Assembly: GCF_003461625.1 (NCBI RefSeq)
Contig: NZ_QTXL01000001.1
Coordinates: 62,001 to 126,000, forward strand
Source: Clostridium sp. AF15-31
Lineage (GTDB): Bacteria; Bacillota; Clostridia; Lachnospirales; Lachnospiraceae
Direction of reading: 5' to 3'
DNA length: 64,000 nucleotides
This document shows, in pieces, positions 54,851 to 63,808 of this stretch. Position numbers and translations under genes: made by a program. The notes under the pieces are model-generated. The model searched no databases. It worked only from the letters and a program-made list of their open reading frames with translations, and was not told the DNA's origin. Position 1 is the stretch's first letter, and each line of letters opens with the position of its first letter.

Positions 54851-55729
54851 TTATGCTTCGTCTTTTACCGTAAAAATAACTCCGGCTACCTTTGGTCCTG
54901 CATTCGAAGCAACCGCTGCTCCGATCTGGAAGAAATCGTCCGGCGCATAACCAACCTTTTCTGTCATCTTGGCAGCCAGTTCATCCCTGCATACATCATC
55001 GCATCCATATACGATCTGATATGGCGAACCCGGAAGCATCTCTGCTGCTGAGACATCTGCCATTTTTGCCAGTAATTTCTTCTCGCCGCGGCATTTGAAT
55101 GCTGTAACGATCTCATTTGCCCATATCTTCATGATCGGTTTTACGCCAAGTGCATCACCGACCAGTGCTGCTGCACTTGGAATACGTCCCGATTTTGCTG
55201 CATATTTCAATCCATAGATACCGAAGTAGATCCGTCGCTTCGGAAGAATGTCTGACAGATAAGCAGTGATCTCATCCACTGTTTTTCCTTCTTCTGCCAT
55301 CTTTGCTGCCTGCACAACCGGATATCCATACTGACCGCTATATCCAACACCATCAAAGATCTGAATCGTTCCTTTTCCTGCATACTCCGGATGCTCCTCA
55401 AAGAATTCATTCTTTGCCATGACTGCATTATCATGGGTAGCAGAACCCTTTTTATTGATGCTGACAAATATAATATCTGTATATCCTGCATCAAACTGCT
55501 CCTTATACAGCTCGTCGAACTGGAATGCTGTGATCTGCGCCGTCTTTGGCAGCTCGTTTGGATTTTCCTCCATTAACTTATAAAAACCGTCATTGTCAAA
55601 ATCGACTCTGCTCATATAAGATTTGTCACCAATCGTTACCGGAAACGGAAGGATTAATATATTATATTTCTGTTCCTCAGCAATCGAAATATCACTAGCT
55701 GAATCTGTTATGATCCTGATCTTGCTCAT
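54851..55729 (-). CDS. DegV-family fatty-acid-binding protein
   Basis: 292 residues. KIRIITDSASDISIAEEQKY is the DegV N-terminal signature, ITAFQFDELYKEQFDAGYTD carries the TSQPS-equivalent region as KTAQITAF, and GLKYAAKSGRIPSAAALVGD is the SGRI motif. DegV/FakB proteins bind a fatty acid for the FakA kinase, which feeds exogenous fatty acids into phospholipid synthesis. No fakA is in the window. Confidence 0.9.
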   Translation of the reverse strand: MSKIRIITDSASDISIAEEQKYNILILPFPVTIGDKSYMSRVDFDNDGFYKLMEENPNELPKTAQITAFQFDELYKEQFDAGYTDIIFVSINKKGSATHDNAVMAKNEFFEEHPEYAGKGTIQIFDGVGYSGQYGYPVVQAAKMAEEGKTVDEITAYLSDILPKRRIYFGIYGLKYAAKSGRIPSAAALVGDALGVKPIMKIWANEIVTAFKCRGEKKLLAKMADVSAAEMLPGSPYQIVYGCDDVCRDELAAKMTEKVGYAPDDFFQIGAAVASNAGPKVAGVIFTVKDEA

Positions 55730-56058
55730 AGGTAAAACCTCATCTTTCTATTTGTAAACCGGCACTTCAAAACTCTTATACACTCTACTAATTTCAAGTT
55801 TCAAAAATGCCTGTATCCCTTAACTTTTTATAATATAGATGATTCAAACAGCAAATGTCAATCGTAGTTTCTATATAGAAAAGCCATGGTTTTCGGGGCT
55901 TTGTAACATGGTTTGAAAGACTAGATATTTTTTTACTTTTTCATACAGAGTTCCCTATCCCGCAATAAATTGTGTTACAATAAAATCCATAAACAAACTT
56001 GAAAAGCAGCATTGCATGTGATTCGCACATGCAGGCAGGTTACATAAGGGGATTGCAT
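55730..56058. other. Divergent promoter region
   Basis: 329 bp without a gene between the divergent DegV-type gene and the membrane protein gene. A/T-rich, with TACAAT near 55976 as a plausible -10 for the rightward gene. The rightward leader has a perfect hairpin TGCATGTG-ATTCG-CACATGCA at 56013-56033. Nothing else is evident. Confidence 0.45.
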
Positions 56059-56712
56059 ATGTTAAATTTAAAGGTAAATGATCAGAAACCACCTAAGAAT
56101 AAACCGACAATCGAAACAGATCTCTCTGAAGCAGCAGAGAAATCTGATCCTCCATATTCACAGGAATATTTTGATCTGATGGATATGATCGACAATACCG
56201 ATAAACAGATTGATTATTATAAAATGGTATATACCGCCGAGATCGACGGACTTCCTAAGAGGAGGCACAGTCTGAAAACACATTTTATCTATAATGTGAT
56301 TTTCTTAATTCTTCTGCTTGGATATGATTATTTTCATCTTACAGTCATTGTTATGGGTGGAGGAATGATCCTGCGGACGATCACAGGTTTGATCGCTTTG
56401 GGTGTTTTAATTCTTGCTACTATATACATGATCGGTCACACCATTCGTGCCTATATTCTTTACCAGATCAATATGCTTCCCGATTTTATGACAGATTACC
56501 TGCAAAAGTATAATATCCATACCATGGTGGAGGAAGAAGCCTATTGCAGAAATGTTCTCCGACAGATGTTAGCATATGAAACAACACTGGCTCATATCAA
56601 AAAAGCAGCTCCGAAAACAACAACAGAGATCAACGCTGCTATAAGCGAGATCTCTGCTATGAATTTTGATATTAAAGATTTCCATTATAACGCCGGTCGG
56701 ACGATAAAATAA
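56059..56712 (+). CDS. Uncharacterised two-TM membrane protein
   Basis: 217 residues from the ATG at 56059, preceded by AAGGGG 8 nt upstream. The N-terminal about 75 residues are charged and cytoplasmic; two TM helices follow (HFIYNVIFLILLLGYDYFHL and ITGLIALGVLILATIYMIG), then a helical C-terminal domain (TMVEEEAYCRNVLRQMLAYE). No family recognised. It stands alone, convergent with pncB. Confidence 0.6.
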   Translation: MLNLKVNDQKPPKNKPTIETDLSEAAEKSDPPYSQEYFDLMDMIDNTDKQIDYYKMVYTAEIDGLPKRRHSLKTHFIYNVIFLILLLGYDYFHLTVIVMGGGMILRTITGLIALGVLILATIYMIGHTIRAYILYQINMLPDFMTDYLQKYNIHTMVEEEAYCRNVLRQMLAYETTLAHIKKAAPKTTTEINAAISEISAMNFDIKDFHYNAGRTIK

Positions 56713-56742
56713 TATATATTTTCTGATCTGACCATTTCTGCA

Positions 56743-58194
56743 TCAATGTCGGCTGTTTAACAGCTTCTGTTTCAGATCATATAACGGTTTTGACAGATCG
56801 ACAAATACCTCCTGTGGATTTACCAGTCGTCTGGTCTCATCCCAGAGTGTATTCAGTTCTTTCTGGCAATACTCGCGGATCTCCATCGTGGATGGATTCT
56901 GATATACGCACTGTCCCTTCAAGAATACCGGGACAAGCATCTCACGGATCTCATAAGAACCACCCGGAAGTGTCGAACGCTTCCATGTAGCCATCTGGTC
57001 AAATATCTCCAGATCCTCCGCTTCATTATATGTCTCATCGGAAAGTGTGATCAGATCCGCCTTGATCTTTCCGGTCTCCTTATTATACAGACGGAATACC
57101 GTCTTATTTCCTGGATTTGTGATCTTCGCCGGATTCTCTGATATCTTGATCTTCGCTGTGAATTCTTCATCCTCCGGTTTCTTGATCGCCGCAAGCTTAT
57201 AAACACCGCCAAAAGATGGATTATCTGCTGATGTGATCAGATTGGTTCCAACGCCCCATGACGTGATCGCTGCACCCTGATTCTTCAAACTGTTGATCAG
57301 ATATTCGTCCAGATCAGAGGATGCTGCAATGACTGCATCCGGATATCCCGCTGCATCCAACATTTTTCTGGCTTTCTTAGACAGATATGCAAGGTCACCG
57401 GAATCCAGACGGATTCCATATCTGGTCGGCATCTTTCCCTCTGCCTTCATCTCATCAAATACCCGGATTGCATTTGGCACACCGGATTTCAATGTGTCAT
57501 ATGTGTCAACCAACAATGTACATGTATCCGGATATAATTCTGCATATCTCTTAAATGCTGTATATTCATCCGGGAAGCTCATGATCCAGCTATGTGCATG
57601 TGTCCCAAGTACAGGCACGCCGAACTGCTTACCGCAGATTACATTTGAGGTTCCGACACAGCCACCGATAACTGCCGCCCTCGCACCGAAGGTTCCGGCA
57701 TCCGGTCCCTGCGCACGGCGAAGTCCGAATTCCATGATACCATCCCCTTTTGCTGCATAGCAGACTCTGGATGCCTTTGTAGCGATCAGACTCTGATGGT
57801 TCACAATATTTAACAATGCGGTCTCAACCAACTGCGCTTCCATGATCGGTGCAACCACCTTCACAAGTGGCTCATACGGAAATACTACAGAACCTTCCGG
57901 AATCGCATAGATATCACCTGTAAAATGAAATCCTGCAAGGTAATTCAGAAATTCTTCATCAAACATATTCAGACTTCTTAAGTAATCAACGTCTTCATAG
58001 GAAAAGGACAGATTCTTGATATAGTCGATCACCTGTTCCAGACCACAGGCGATCGCATAGCCGCTTCCGGATGGATTTTTTCTGTAGAATGCATCAAATA
58101 CAACGATATCATCTGCTTTCTCACGGAAATATCCCTGCATCATCGTCAATTCATAGAAGTCTGTTAATAAGGTAAAATTTCTCTTTTCGTCCAT
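56743..58194 (-). CDS. pncB: Nicotinate phosphoribosyltransferase
   Basis: 483 residues, the long Gram-positive form. LLTDFYELTMMQGYF at the N-terminus, VFDAFYRKNPSGSGYAI, FGLRRAQGPDAGTFGARAA, GTHAHSWIMSFPDEYTAF with the catalytic His, and IRLDSGDLAYLSKKARKML, TSWGVGTNL binding phosphate. It makes nicotinate mononucleotide from nicotinate, PRPP and ATP in NAD salvage. Cytosolic. Maf and aminotransferase genes lie upstream in the same direction. Confidence 0.95.
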   Translation of the reverse strand: MDEKRNFTLLTDFYELTMMQGYFREKADDIVVFDAFYRKNPSGSGYAIACGLEQVIDYIKNLSFSYEDVDYLRSLNMFDEEFLNYLAGFHFTGDIYAIPEGSVVFPYEPLVKVVAPIMEAQLVETALLNIVNHQSLIATKASRVCYAAKGDGIMEFGLRRAQGPDAGTFGARAAVIGGCVGTSNVICGKQFGVPVLGTHAHSWIMSFPDEYTAFKRYAELYPDTCTLLVDTYDTLKSGVPNAIRVFDEMKAEGKMPTRYGIRLDSGDLAYLSKKARKMLDAAGYPDAVIAASSDLDEYLINSLKNQGAAITSWGVGTNLITSADNPSFGGVYKLAAIKKPEDEEFTAKIKISENPAKITNPGNKTVFRLYNKETGKIKADLITLSDETYNEAEDLEIFDQMATWKRSTLPGGSYEIREMLVPVFLKGQCVYQNPSTMEIREYCQKELNTLWDETRRLVNPQEVFVDLSKPLYDLKQKLLNSRH

Positions 58195-58281
58195 ATCTCT
58201 GTCCTCCTGCCTTTCTTTTTTCAGCAGTTTATAATCTCTACTATTCTATCATACATGATCGGCACATCGTTTTCTCACACA

Positions 58282-58899
58282 TTACTGCCCATATAACATC
58301 TCATTTAACTCATGGTACAACCGGGAAAGCGGAAGTCCGACAACATTGTCATAACTGCCCTTGATTCCTTTCACAAACAGGCCACCCTGTGTCTGTATCC
58401 CATAGCTTCCTGCTTTGTCAAACGGATCTCCCGTCGCAAGATATCCGACAATCTCCTCATGCGTCATCGGATAAAATGTAACCTCTGTATTCTCGTAAAA
58501 TGTCTTTGTCCGGCATTTCTCTCCGTCGTAGTACATAATAGAAACACCTGTATATACATTATGTGTCTGTCCTGACAAACTATTCAACGTATTATATGCA
58601 TCGTCATAATCAACCGGTTTTCCAAGGATCCTGCCATTTAATGCGACGACCGTATCGGAACCGATCACGATAAACGGCTGTGTCTCTGCTTCCGTACCGG
58701 CACGATCTGTACATACCTTTTTATATACATTTTCTGCCTTTCTCCCGGCAAGCTCCATTACCATATCCTTTGGAAAACGGATATCGGTAGCTTCATCGCA
58801 GTCACTTGGCATAACAGTAAATGTATAACCGACTCTTTCAAGCAGCTCTTTTCTTCTCGGTGAATTCGATGCAAGTATGATCGGAATCTGTGTAACCAT
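58282..58899 (-). CDS. maf: Maf-family nucleotide pyrophosphatase
   Basis: 205 residues. IILASNSPRRKELLERVGY is the N-terminal SxSPRR motif, IGSDTVVALNGRILGKP carries the catalytic Asp, and the C-terminus has GSYGIQTQGGLFVKGIKGSY. Maf proteins hydrolyse dTTP/UTP or modified nucleotides to monophosphates. The upstream aminotransferase gene ends 15 bp away, so they form an operon. Confidence 0.93.
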   Translation of the reverse strand: MVTQIPIILASNSPRRKELLERVGYTFTVMPSDCDEATDIRFPKDMVMELAGRKAENVYKKVCTDRAGTEAETQPFIVIGSDTVVALNGRILGKPVDYDDAYNTLNSLSGQTHNVYTGVSIMYYDGEKCRTKTFYENTEVTFYPMTHEEIVGYLATGDPFDKAGSYGIQTQGGLFVKGIKGSYDNVVGLPLSRLYHELNEMLYGQ

Positions 58900-58914
58900 G
58901 ATGTTCTCCTTTGA

Positions 58915-60111
58915 TTACTCCATCTCTTTTGCAAGCTTCATTGCTTTTTCAAATAACGGAAGTGCGCGTTCTACCATCTCTGTTGTGGTACAGTAAGCAA
59001 GTCTCATATGTCCCGGACACATAAAGCTGTCTCCCGGTACCAGGATCAGATCCAGCTTGCTGGCTGTCATACGACAGAATGCATTTGCATCCGCGATCGG
59101 AGTCTTTGGAAACATATAGAAGGTTCCGCCCGGTTCTACACACTCATATCCCATATTTGTAAGCTCTTTATATAAAATATTCTTATTCTTCTCATAGATT
59201 GACAGGTCAGCTGTCTTATCGATCACTTCTGCCACACCAAGCTGGATCATGGATGGCGGACAGTTATGTCCTGTAAATCTGGAGATCTGACCACACATCA
59301 GAACGATCAGCTTCGCATCCTTACATTTCGGATTTACCGCTACATATCCGATACGCTCACCCGGAAGGGAAAGTGACTTACTGAATGAATAACAGCAGAT
59401 ACTGTTGTCATAGAAGGATGAAATAAATGGTGAATCCGTTCCTTCAAATACGATCTCACGATAAGGCTCATCGGAGATAATATAGATATCATGTCCATAT
59501 TCCTTCTGCTTTTCTTCCAGAATTGCAGCCAGCTTCTTGATCGTCTCTGTTGAATATACGATACCGGACGGGTTATTCGGAGAGTTAATAAGAACTGCCT
59601 GTACATTTGGATTTAAAAGCTCCAGAAATGCATCAAAATTGATCTGGAAGGATGTAATATCCGCCGGCACGATCTTAAGCACCGCACCTGTTCCGTCAAC
59701 ATATGGAACATACTCAGGGAAATATGGAGCAAATGTGATCACCTCATCTCCCGGCTTTGTTACACAACGAATCGCATGTGCGATCGCACCTGCTGCACCG
59801 GAGGTCATGAAAATATCATCTGCTGTATATTCCATTCCAAATCTTCTATTTAAAGAATCTGCAACCGCTTCTCTGACGGACATAATACCAAGTGTCGGAC
59901 TGTATCCGTGAAGCGTCAAAGGATTTTCTTCTTTTAACATCCGTTCCAATGTCTCTGTAAACTCCGGACATACCGGAACAGAAGGATTGCCGATCGTAAA
60001 GTTATATACATTTTCCTTTCCGATCTCTGCAGCACGTTTTGATGCATACTGCGCAAATTCTCTTATTATAGAACCTTTGGTTGTCATATCTGCATATTTT
60101 TCCGAAATCAT
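58915..60111 (-). CDS. Pyridoxal phosphate-dependent aminotransferase (class I)
   Basis: 398 residues. Cofactor-site pieces: TSGAAGAIAHAI, INSPNNPSGIVYS (the NNPxG motif), IISDEPYREIVFEG (Asp and Tyr) and CCYSFSKSLSLPGERIGYVA with the Schiff-base Lys, ending in HMRLAYCTT with the substrate Arg. It resembles aspartate/aromatic type aminotransferases of Clostridia. The donor and acceptor cannot be fixed. Upstream is the first 150-bp repeat, whose hairpin would stop read-through from the ATPase gene. Confidence 0.9.
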   Translation of the reverse strand: MISEKYADMTTKGSIIREFAQYASKRAAEIGKENVYNFTIGNPSVPVCPEFTETLERMLKEENPLTLHGYSPTLGIMSVREAVADSLNRRFGMEYTADDIFMTSGAAGAIAHAIRCVTKPGDEVITFAPYFPEYVPYVDGTGAVLKIVPADITSFQINFDAFLELLNPNVQAVLINSPNNPSGIVYSTETIKKLAAILEEKQKEYGHDIYIISDEPYREIVFEGTDSPFISSFYDNSICCYSFSKSLSLPGERIGYVAVNPKCKDAKLIVLMCGQISRFTGHNCPPSMIQLGVAEVIDKTADLSIYEKNKNILYKELTNMGYECVEPGGTFYMFPKTPIADANAFCRMTASKLDLILVPGDSFMCPGHMRLAYCTTTEMVERALPLFEKAMKLAKEME

Positions 60112-60170
60112 ACCTGTTATCCTCCGTCTGTTGTGAATTTAATAATGGAAGTATACCGCCGAAAAGGCAA

Positions 60171-60321
60171 AAAAACAAGTGGTAATAAATCGGGGAAAAG
60201 ACTTATTACCACTTGCAAAAAATGAGGGGAGAGAGGATTCAAATAAATGAAAAACTCTTACAATACATAGTATATAAGGGATGTGTGTCTAAATTGTGTT
60301 TATTTTCTGATGTGTTTATAA
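60171..60321 (+). repeat. 150-bp direct repeat, left copy (with interrupted mini-ORF)
   Basis: Matches 61699-61849 with only about a dozen differences. Order on the plus strand: A-run, hairpin CAAGTGGTAATAA/TTATTACCACTTG (60176-60215), A-run, GAGGGGAGAGAGG ribosome-binding-like stretch, ATG at 60247 and a 24-codon frame ending at TAA 60319-60321. Codon 8 is TAG here (60268-60270). The homology stops at the frame's end. On the minus strand the hairpin is a good terminator for the ATPase transcript. Confidence 0.8.
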
Positions 60322-60353
60322 ACAGATTCTGCATTCTATTTACAAATTCTTTA

Positions 60354-61577
60354 TTATATTGTCCAGATCGGAACAATGTAATTTTCTGAATCAACAGCTG
60401 AAAGTTTCGGACGCATACAGATGATTGCTCCTTTTCCTCTTGGAACTGCTCCTTTATCCAGAATTCTGAATGCCCTGGTCAGTTCACTTCCTGGATTTAC
60501 TGAGCGTTTTATCTCTAACGGATGCACCATACCATCACTTTCAATCACCATATCAATTTCATTACTGTCTTTATCTCTGTAATACCACATAAGGCATTCA
60601 TCCGCTTCATTTTGATATGTCTTCCGAATTTCGGAAACAACATAATTTTCCAGTATTGCCCCATTAATCGCCCCGTTTTCAAGTATTTCCGGAGTTGTAT
60701 ATTTTGTGAGATACGAAACCAGGCCTGTATCAAAGAAATATAATTTTGGTGTCTTAACTGTTCTCTTTAACAGATTATTAGAATAAGGACGTAAATAAAA
60801 AATAATATCGGACTTCTCAAGCACCTGCAGCCATCGTTTAATTGTCTCATCTGAAACGCCAACATCATTTGCTATATCATGTATATTTAACATTTGTGCA
60901 CACCTGCATGCTGCAGCTCTTACAAAGTCCATAAATACAAGTTTATCAACATTTGTAATCAACTCTGATACATCTCTGTCAATATATGTTTGAATATAAC
61001 TAGAATAAAAAACATTTCTGTCTTTGTATCGTCCACTTCTATAACCCGGCATAGATCCCATCCAGATTCTCTCATATAGCTCCGGCAACTCCACCTTTGT
61101 TCCATTTTTGCTTCGATGCTTTAATGTTTCCAGATCAACACTAAACTTAATATTCTCGCCTGCTCCATACAACTCATGCTGTGACAAAGATGACATGTGA
61201 ATAATAGCAGTTCTTCCCGCCAAAGATTCCTGTGCAAGCTCCATCATCCGAAATGCCTGCGATCCGGTCAACCAAAATGATGATGCCGGTGCTCCATTAT
61301 CTATCGCCATCTTAATATATGGAAATAATTGCGGAGCATATTGTACCTCATCTATTAAAATCGGAAGATCATGCATCTGCAAAAACATAGCAGGATCTGT
61401 CTGTGCCAGTTTCCTTTCTTCCAGATCATCCAGGCTCACCACTGTCCTATTCTCATCCATTAATTTTTTAAATAAAGTTGTTTTTCCAACCTGCCTCGGT
61501 CCTGTAATTAATATACAGGAATAGTCTTCTGCTAATTCTTTTATCTTTTTTTCTAAATCTCTATGAATATATTCCAT
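60354..61577 (-). CDS. DUF4143-type AAA ATPase (paralog 2)
   Basis: 407 residues. P-loop ILITGPRQVGKTTLFKK near residue 22-36, Walker B LPILIDEVQYAPQLFPYIK, sensor WLTGSQAFRMME, a winged-helix-like middle (INIHDIANDVGVSDETIKRW-type), and a DUF4143 C-terminus with PD-(D/E)XK-like YYRDKDSNEIDMVIESDG and HPLEIKRS. Function unproven. AGAGGTG precedes the ATG. Bounded by 150-bp direct repeats and next to an integrated element, so it is probably a recent arrival. The operator-like palindrome upstream implies tight control. Confidence 0.85.
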   Translation of the reverse strand: MEYIHRDLEKKIKELAEDYSCILITGPRQVGKTTLFKKLMDENRTVVSLDDLEERKLAQTDPAMFLQMHDLPILIDEVQYAPQLFPYIKMAIDNGAPASSFWLTGSQAFRMMELAQESLAGRTAIIHMSSLSQHELYGAGENIKFSVDLETLKHRSKNGTKVELPELYERIWMGSMPGYRSGRYKDRNVFYSSYIQTYIDRDVSELITNVDKLVFMDFVRAAACRCAQMLNIHDIANDVGVSDETIKRWLQVLEKSDIIFYLRPYSNNLLKRTVKTPKLYFFDTGLVSYLTKYTTPEILENGAINGAILENYVVSEIRKTYQNEADECLMWYYRDKDSNEIDMVIESDGMVHPLEIKRSVNPGSELTRAFRILDKGAVPRGKGAIICMRPKLSAVDSENYIVPIWTI

Positions 61578-61592
61578 ATATCTGCACCTCTT

Positions 61593-61648
61593 TTTTCGGC
61601 CAAAATAAGATCAAATCTTATTTTAGCCGAAAAGTAATAATTTATCAA
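61593..61648 (-). promoter_or_regulatory. Promoter with 41-bp operator-like palindrome for the ATPase gene
   Basis: The minus strand reads TTGATA (61648-61643), 17 nt, TAAAAT (61625-61620). A nearly perfect palindrome at 61593-61633 (TTTTCGGCCAAAATAAGAT and its complement, one mismatch) covers the -10 box, the start site and the leader up to the ribosome binding site. It could bind a dimeric repressor or fold in the mRNA next to the AGAGGTG. Confidence 0.7.
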
Positions 61649-61698
61649 GAATAAAGAGCCGCATACGACTCTTTTGCACCCAAACAATATTATAAAAC

Positions 61699-61849
61699 AA
61701 AAAACAAGTGGTAACAAACCGGGGAAAGATTTATTACCACTTGCAAAAAATGAGGGGAGAGAGGATTCAAATAAATGAAAAACTCTTACAATACACAGTA
61801 TATAAGGGAAGTGTGTCTAAACTGTGTTTATTTTCTGATGTATTTATGA
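61699..61849 (+). repeat. 150-bp direct repeat, right copy
   Basis: Second copy of the 60171-60321 unit, with the same hairpin (61704-61743), the same GAGGGGAGAGAGG and the same mini-ORF, here uninterrupted. On the minus strand the hairpin would terminate the recombinase transcript. It ends 25 bp before the recombinase stop codon, so it lies at or next to the element boundary. Confidence 0.8.
61775..61849 (+). CDS. Candidate 24-residue small protein in the right repeat
   Basis: ATG at 61775 with GGGGAGAGAGG 10-12 nt upstream; product begins MKNSYNTQYIREVCLNCVYF and ends in LMYL, with a hydrophobic, Cys-containing C-terminal half. The left repeat has the same frame with changes GAA to GAT, AAC to AAT (silent), TAT to TGT and CAG to TAG. 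The repeat homology ends with the stop codon. No promoter is obvious on this strand. It may be a genuine mini-gene or a leader peptide; small size keeps confidence low. Confidence 0.4.
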   Translation: MKNSYNTQYIREVCLNCVYFLMYL

Positions 61850-61874
61850 AGATCATAAACAAAACTTTATAAAA

Positions 61875-63755
61875 CTAACACAACCTGTCTGCCCGCCTCA
61901 GTCGGTCATTTTTTGCGGACAGTTCAATACATGCCCTTCGGTTCCTCTCCCTACTCCTGCGTTTGCTCTCGTTTGATTTCTCCCTCTGTATCCTCTTAGC
62001 ACAAGCGGGACAATACTTTGATATTCCAGAGCTGGGGACGTATTCAACACCGCACACCGTACAATTTTTAGGCTTTAACGCCGTCCACCGCTTTGTGGGT
62101 GTGATATGTAATTCACCGACAAAGCCGATGAATTTATAGTAAATCTTGATTTCCTGCCTTACTGTCCCGTCCGCAAGTTTCTCACGTTCCGAAACAAGTA
62201 TCTTGTCTATGAGTGCGTTTATGATGGTTGCGTCCAACTCTTTCAGCCCCTGATAGTTGCGGATTAGGGATAGAAAGTCCCTCACGCCCTGCGATTTCTC
62301 ATAGCTGTCATTGAGCGTTTCCGTTACCTCTTTCAGCCGTGCTTCAATTTCAAGCTGCTCTTTCTGGTATTTCCCCGACATCATCTCAAAATTCCGCTCC
62401 GTGATACGCTCCATTACCTTGTCCTCATAGAGAGAGGAAAACAGCCTGTCAAGCTCCGCAAGGCGTTTGTTCAGCTTCTTCTTTTCTTTCTCTAATGATT
62501 TCGCCCTGCTCTGGTCTGTTTCCGTGAGCCGCCTTTCTATGGCTCTGACCGCCTTTTCATCATTGACCGCCATATCCGCAAAGCGGTTGATGTCGGCAAG
62601 GACGGCATTGAATAAGTCCCTCGCTTCAATGCTGTGTGCGGTACACATAACATTGCCATATCTGCCATAATTATTGCAGGTGTATTGTACGCAGTCGATG
62701 ATGTCGGGGCGTTTCCTCCTGTTGGCACTCGCCGCCCGCATCGCATAGCCGCAGTCCGCACACTTGATAACGCCCGAAAAGATATTCTCAAATCCCCCTG
62801 CGTTCTGCTCCCGCCTGCGGCTCGTCATAAGCTGCTGTACGGTGTCAAATTCCTCCTGCGTGACTATCCCCTCATGGGTGTCTGGTATCACTTCCCATTC
62901 TTCGGGCAGCTTAGAGGGGCGTTTCTTGCTTTTCATGTTGGCTGCAATCCGCTTGTAGCCTGCAAGGTTGCCCGCATATATCGGGCTTCTTAAAATGCCC
63001 CTCACGCTGTTCTCGCTCCAAATATAACGGTTTTCCTCGTTATCCTCAAAGTACCGCTCATAGCCTGTTGCCCCTTGCTCCACCGCATAAGCGGCAGGGC
63101 GTAGGATATGCTGTTTGTTGATGTGCTTGCGGATTTTGGCGATGCCGTTGCCCGCTAACGCAAGGTCGAATATCTCCCTTACCACATGGGCAACTTTGTC
63201 ATCTATCAGCAGATGGTTGTGGTCGGCAGGGTCTTTGACATAGCCATAAGGGGCTGTTGTTCCCATGAATTTCCCCTGCTGAAACCTCGCACGGTACGCC
63301 GATTTTATCTTGACTGACACATCGGCAGAATACATTTCGTTTAGGATGTTGCGGAAAGGCGTGATGTCCATAGCGGATTTGTTTAAGGTGTCCACGCCGT
63401 CATTGACCGCTATATACCTCACGTTATGCTCTGGGAAAAAGACTTCCAGATATAACCCACAATCAAGATAGTTCCTCCCCAGACGGGATAAATCTTTTGT
63501 AATCACGCAGTTTATCAGCCCGTTTTCAATGTCCTTAATCATATTCTGGAAACTTGGTCTTTGGAAATTTGTTCCAGAGTAGCCATCGTCAACATACGTT
63601 TTTGCTAAATGCCATCCCTGCCTTTTCACATAATCCGTGAGGATGGATTTTTGTGTCGCAATGCTCGCACTCTCGTTATCCGTGCCATCGTCCTTTGATA
63701 AGCGGCAGTAAATGCCGACTTCATAAATCTTGTTCTCCGTTCTTATTCCTGCCAT
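61875..63755 (-). CDS. Large serine recombinase (TnpX-type)
   Basis: About 626 residues. N-terminal resolvase domain: YEVGIYCRLSKDDGTDNESA (the nucleophile Ser in CRLS), VDDGYSGTNFQRPSFQNMIK, ITKDLSRLGRNYLDCGLYLE. Recombinase domain (YGYVKDPADHNHLLIDDKVA, RGILRSPIYAGNLAGYKR), zinc ribbon (IKCADCGYAMRAAS with later CNNYG...C), then a long coiled coil (residues 420-500). The C-terminus carries a further zinc-ribbon-like CTVCGVEY/YCPACAKR and a basic tail. It catalyses integration and excision. The ATG at 63755 has GGAGG in place; an in-frame start 36 nt upstream has none. Confidence 0.92.
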   Translation of the reverse strand: MAGIRTENKIYEVGIYCRLSKDDGTDNESASIATQKSILTDYVKRQGWHLAKTYVDDGYSGTNFQRPSFQNMIKDIENGLINCVITKDLSRLGRNYLDCGLYLEVFFPEHNVRYIAVNDGVDTLNKSAMDITPFRNILNEMYSADVSVKIKSAYRARFQQGKFMGTTAPYGYVKDPADHNHLLIDDKVAHVVREIFDLALAGNGIAKIRKHINKQHILRPAAYAVEQGATGYERYFEDNEENRYIWSENSVRGILRSPIYAGNLAGYKRIAANMKSKKRPSKLPEEWEVIPDTHEGIVTQEEFDTVQQLMTSRRREQNAGGFENIFSGVIKCADCGYAMRAASANRRKRPDIIDCVQYTCNNYGRYGNVMCTAHSIEARDLFNAVLADINRFADMAVNDEKAVRAIERRLTETDQSRAKSLEKEKKKLNKRLAELDRLFSSLYEDKVMERITERNFEMMSGKYQKEQLEIEARLKEVTETLNDSYEKSQGVRDFLSLIRNYQGLKELDATIINALIDKILVSEREKLADGTVRQEIKIYYKFIGFVGELHITPTKRWTALKPKNCTVCGVEYVPSSGISKYCPACAKRIQREKSNESKRRSRERNRRACIELSAKNDRLRRADRLC

Positions 63756-63808
63756 ACTGTAAAACCTCCATATCTGTCCTAACGTTTTCATGTTCCATTG
63801 CGTACATT

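Noticed and set aside
60171..60321. Attachment site of the serine-recombinase element
   Set aside because: Serine recombinases use short cores; a 150-bp duplication is much longer, and the second copy lies beside the recombinase end rather than at the far end of the element. Kept as a direct repeat instead.
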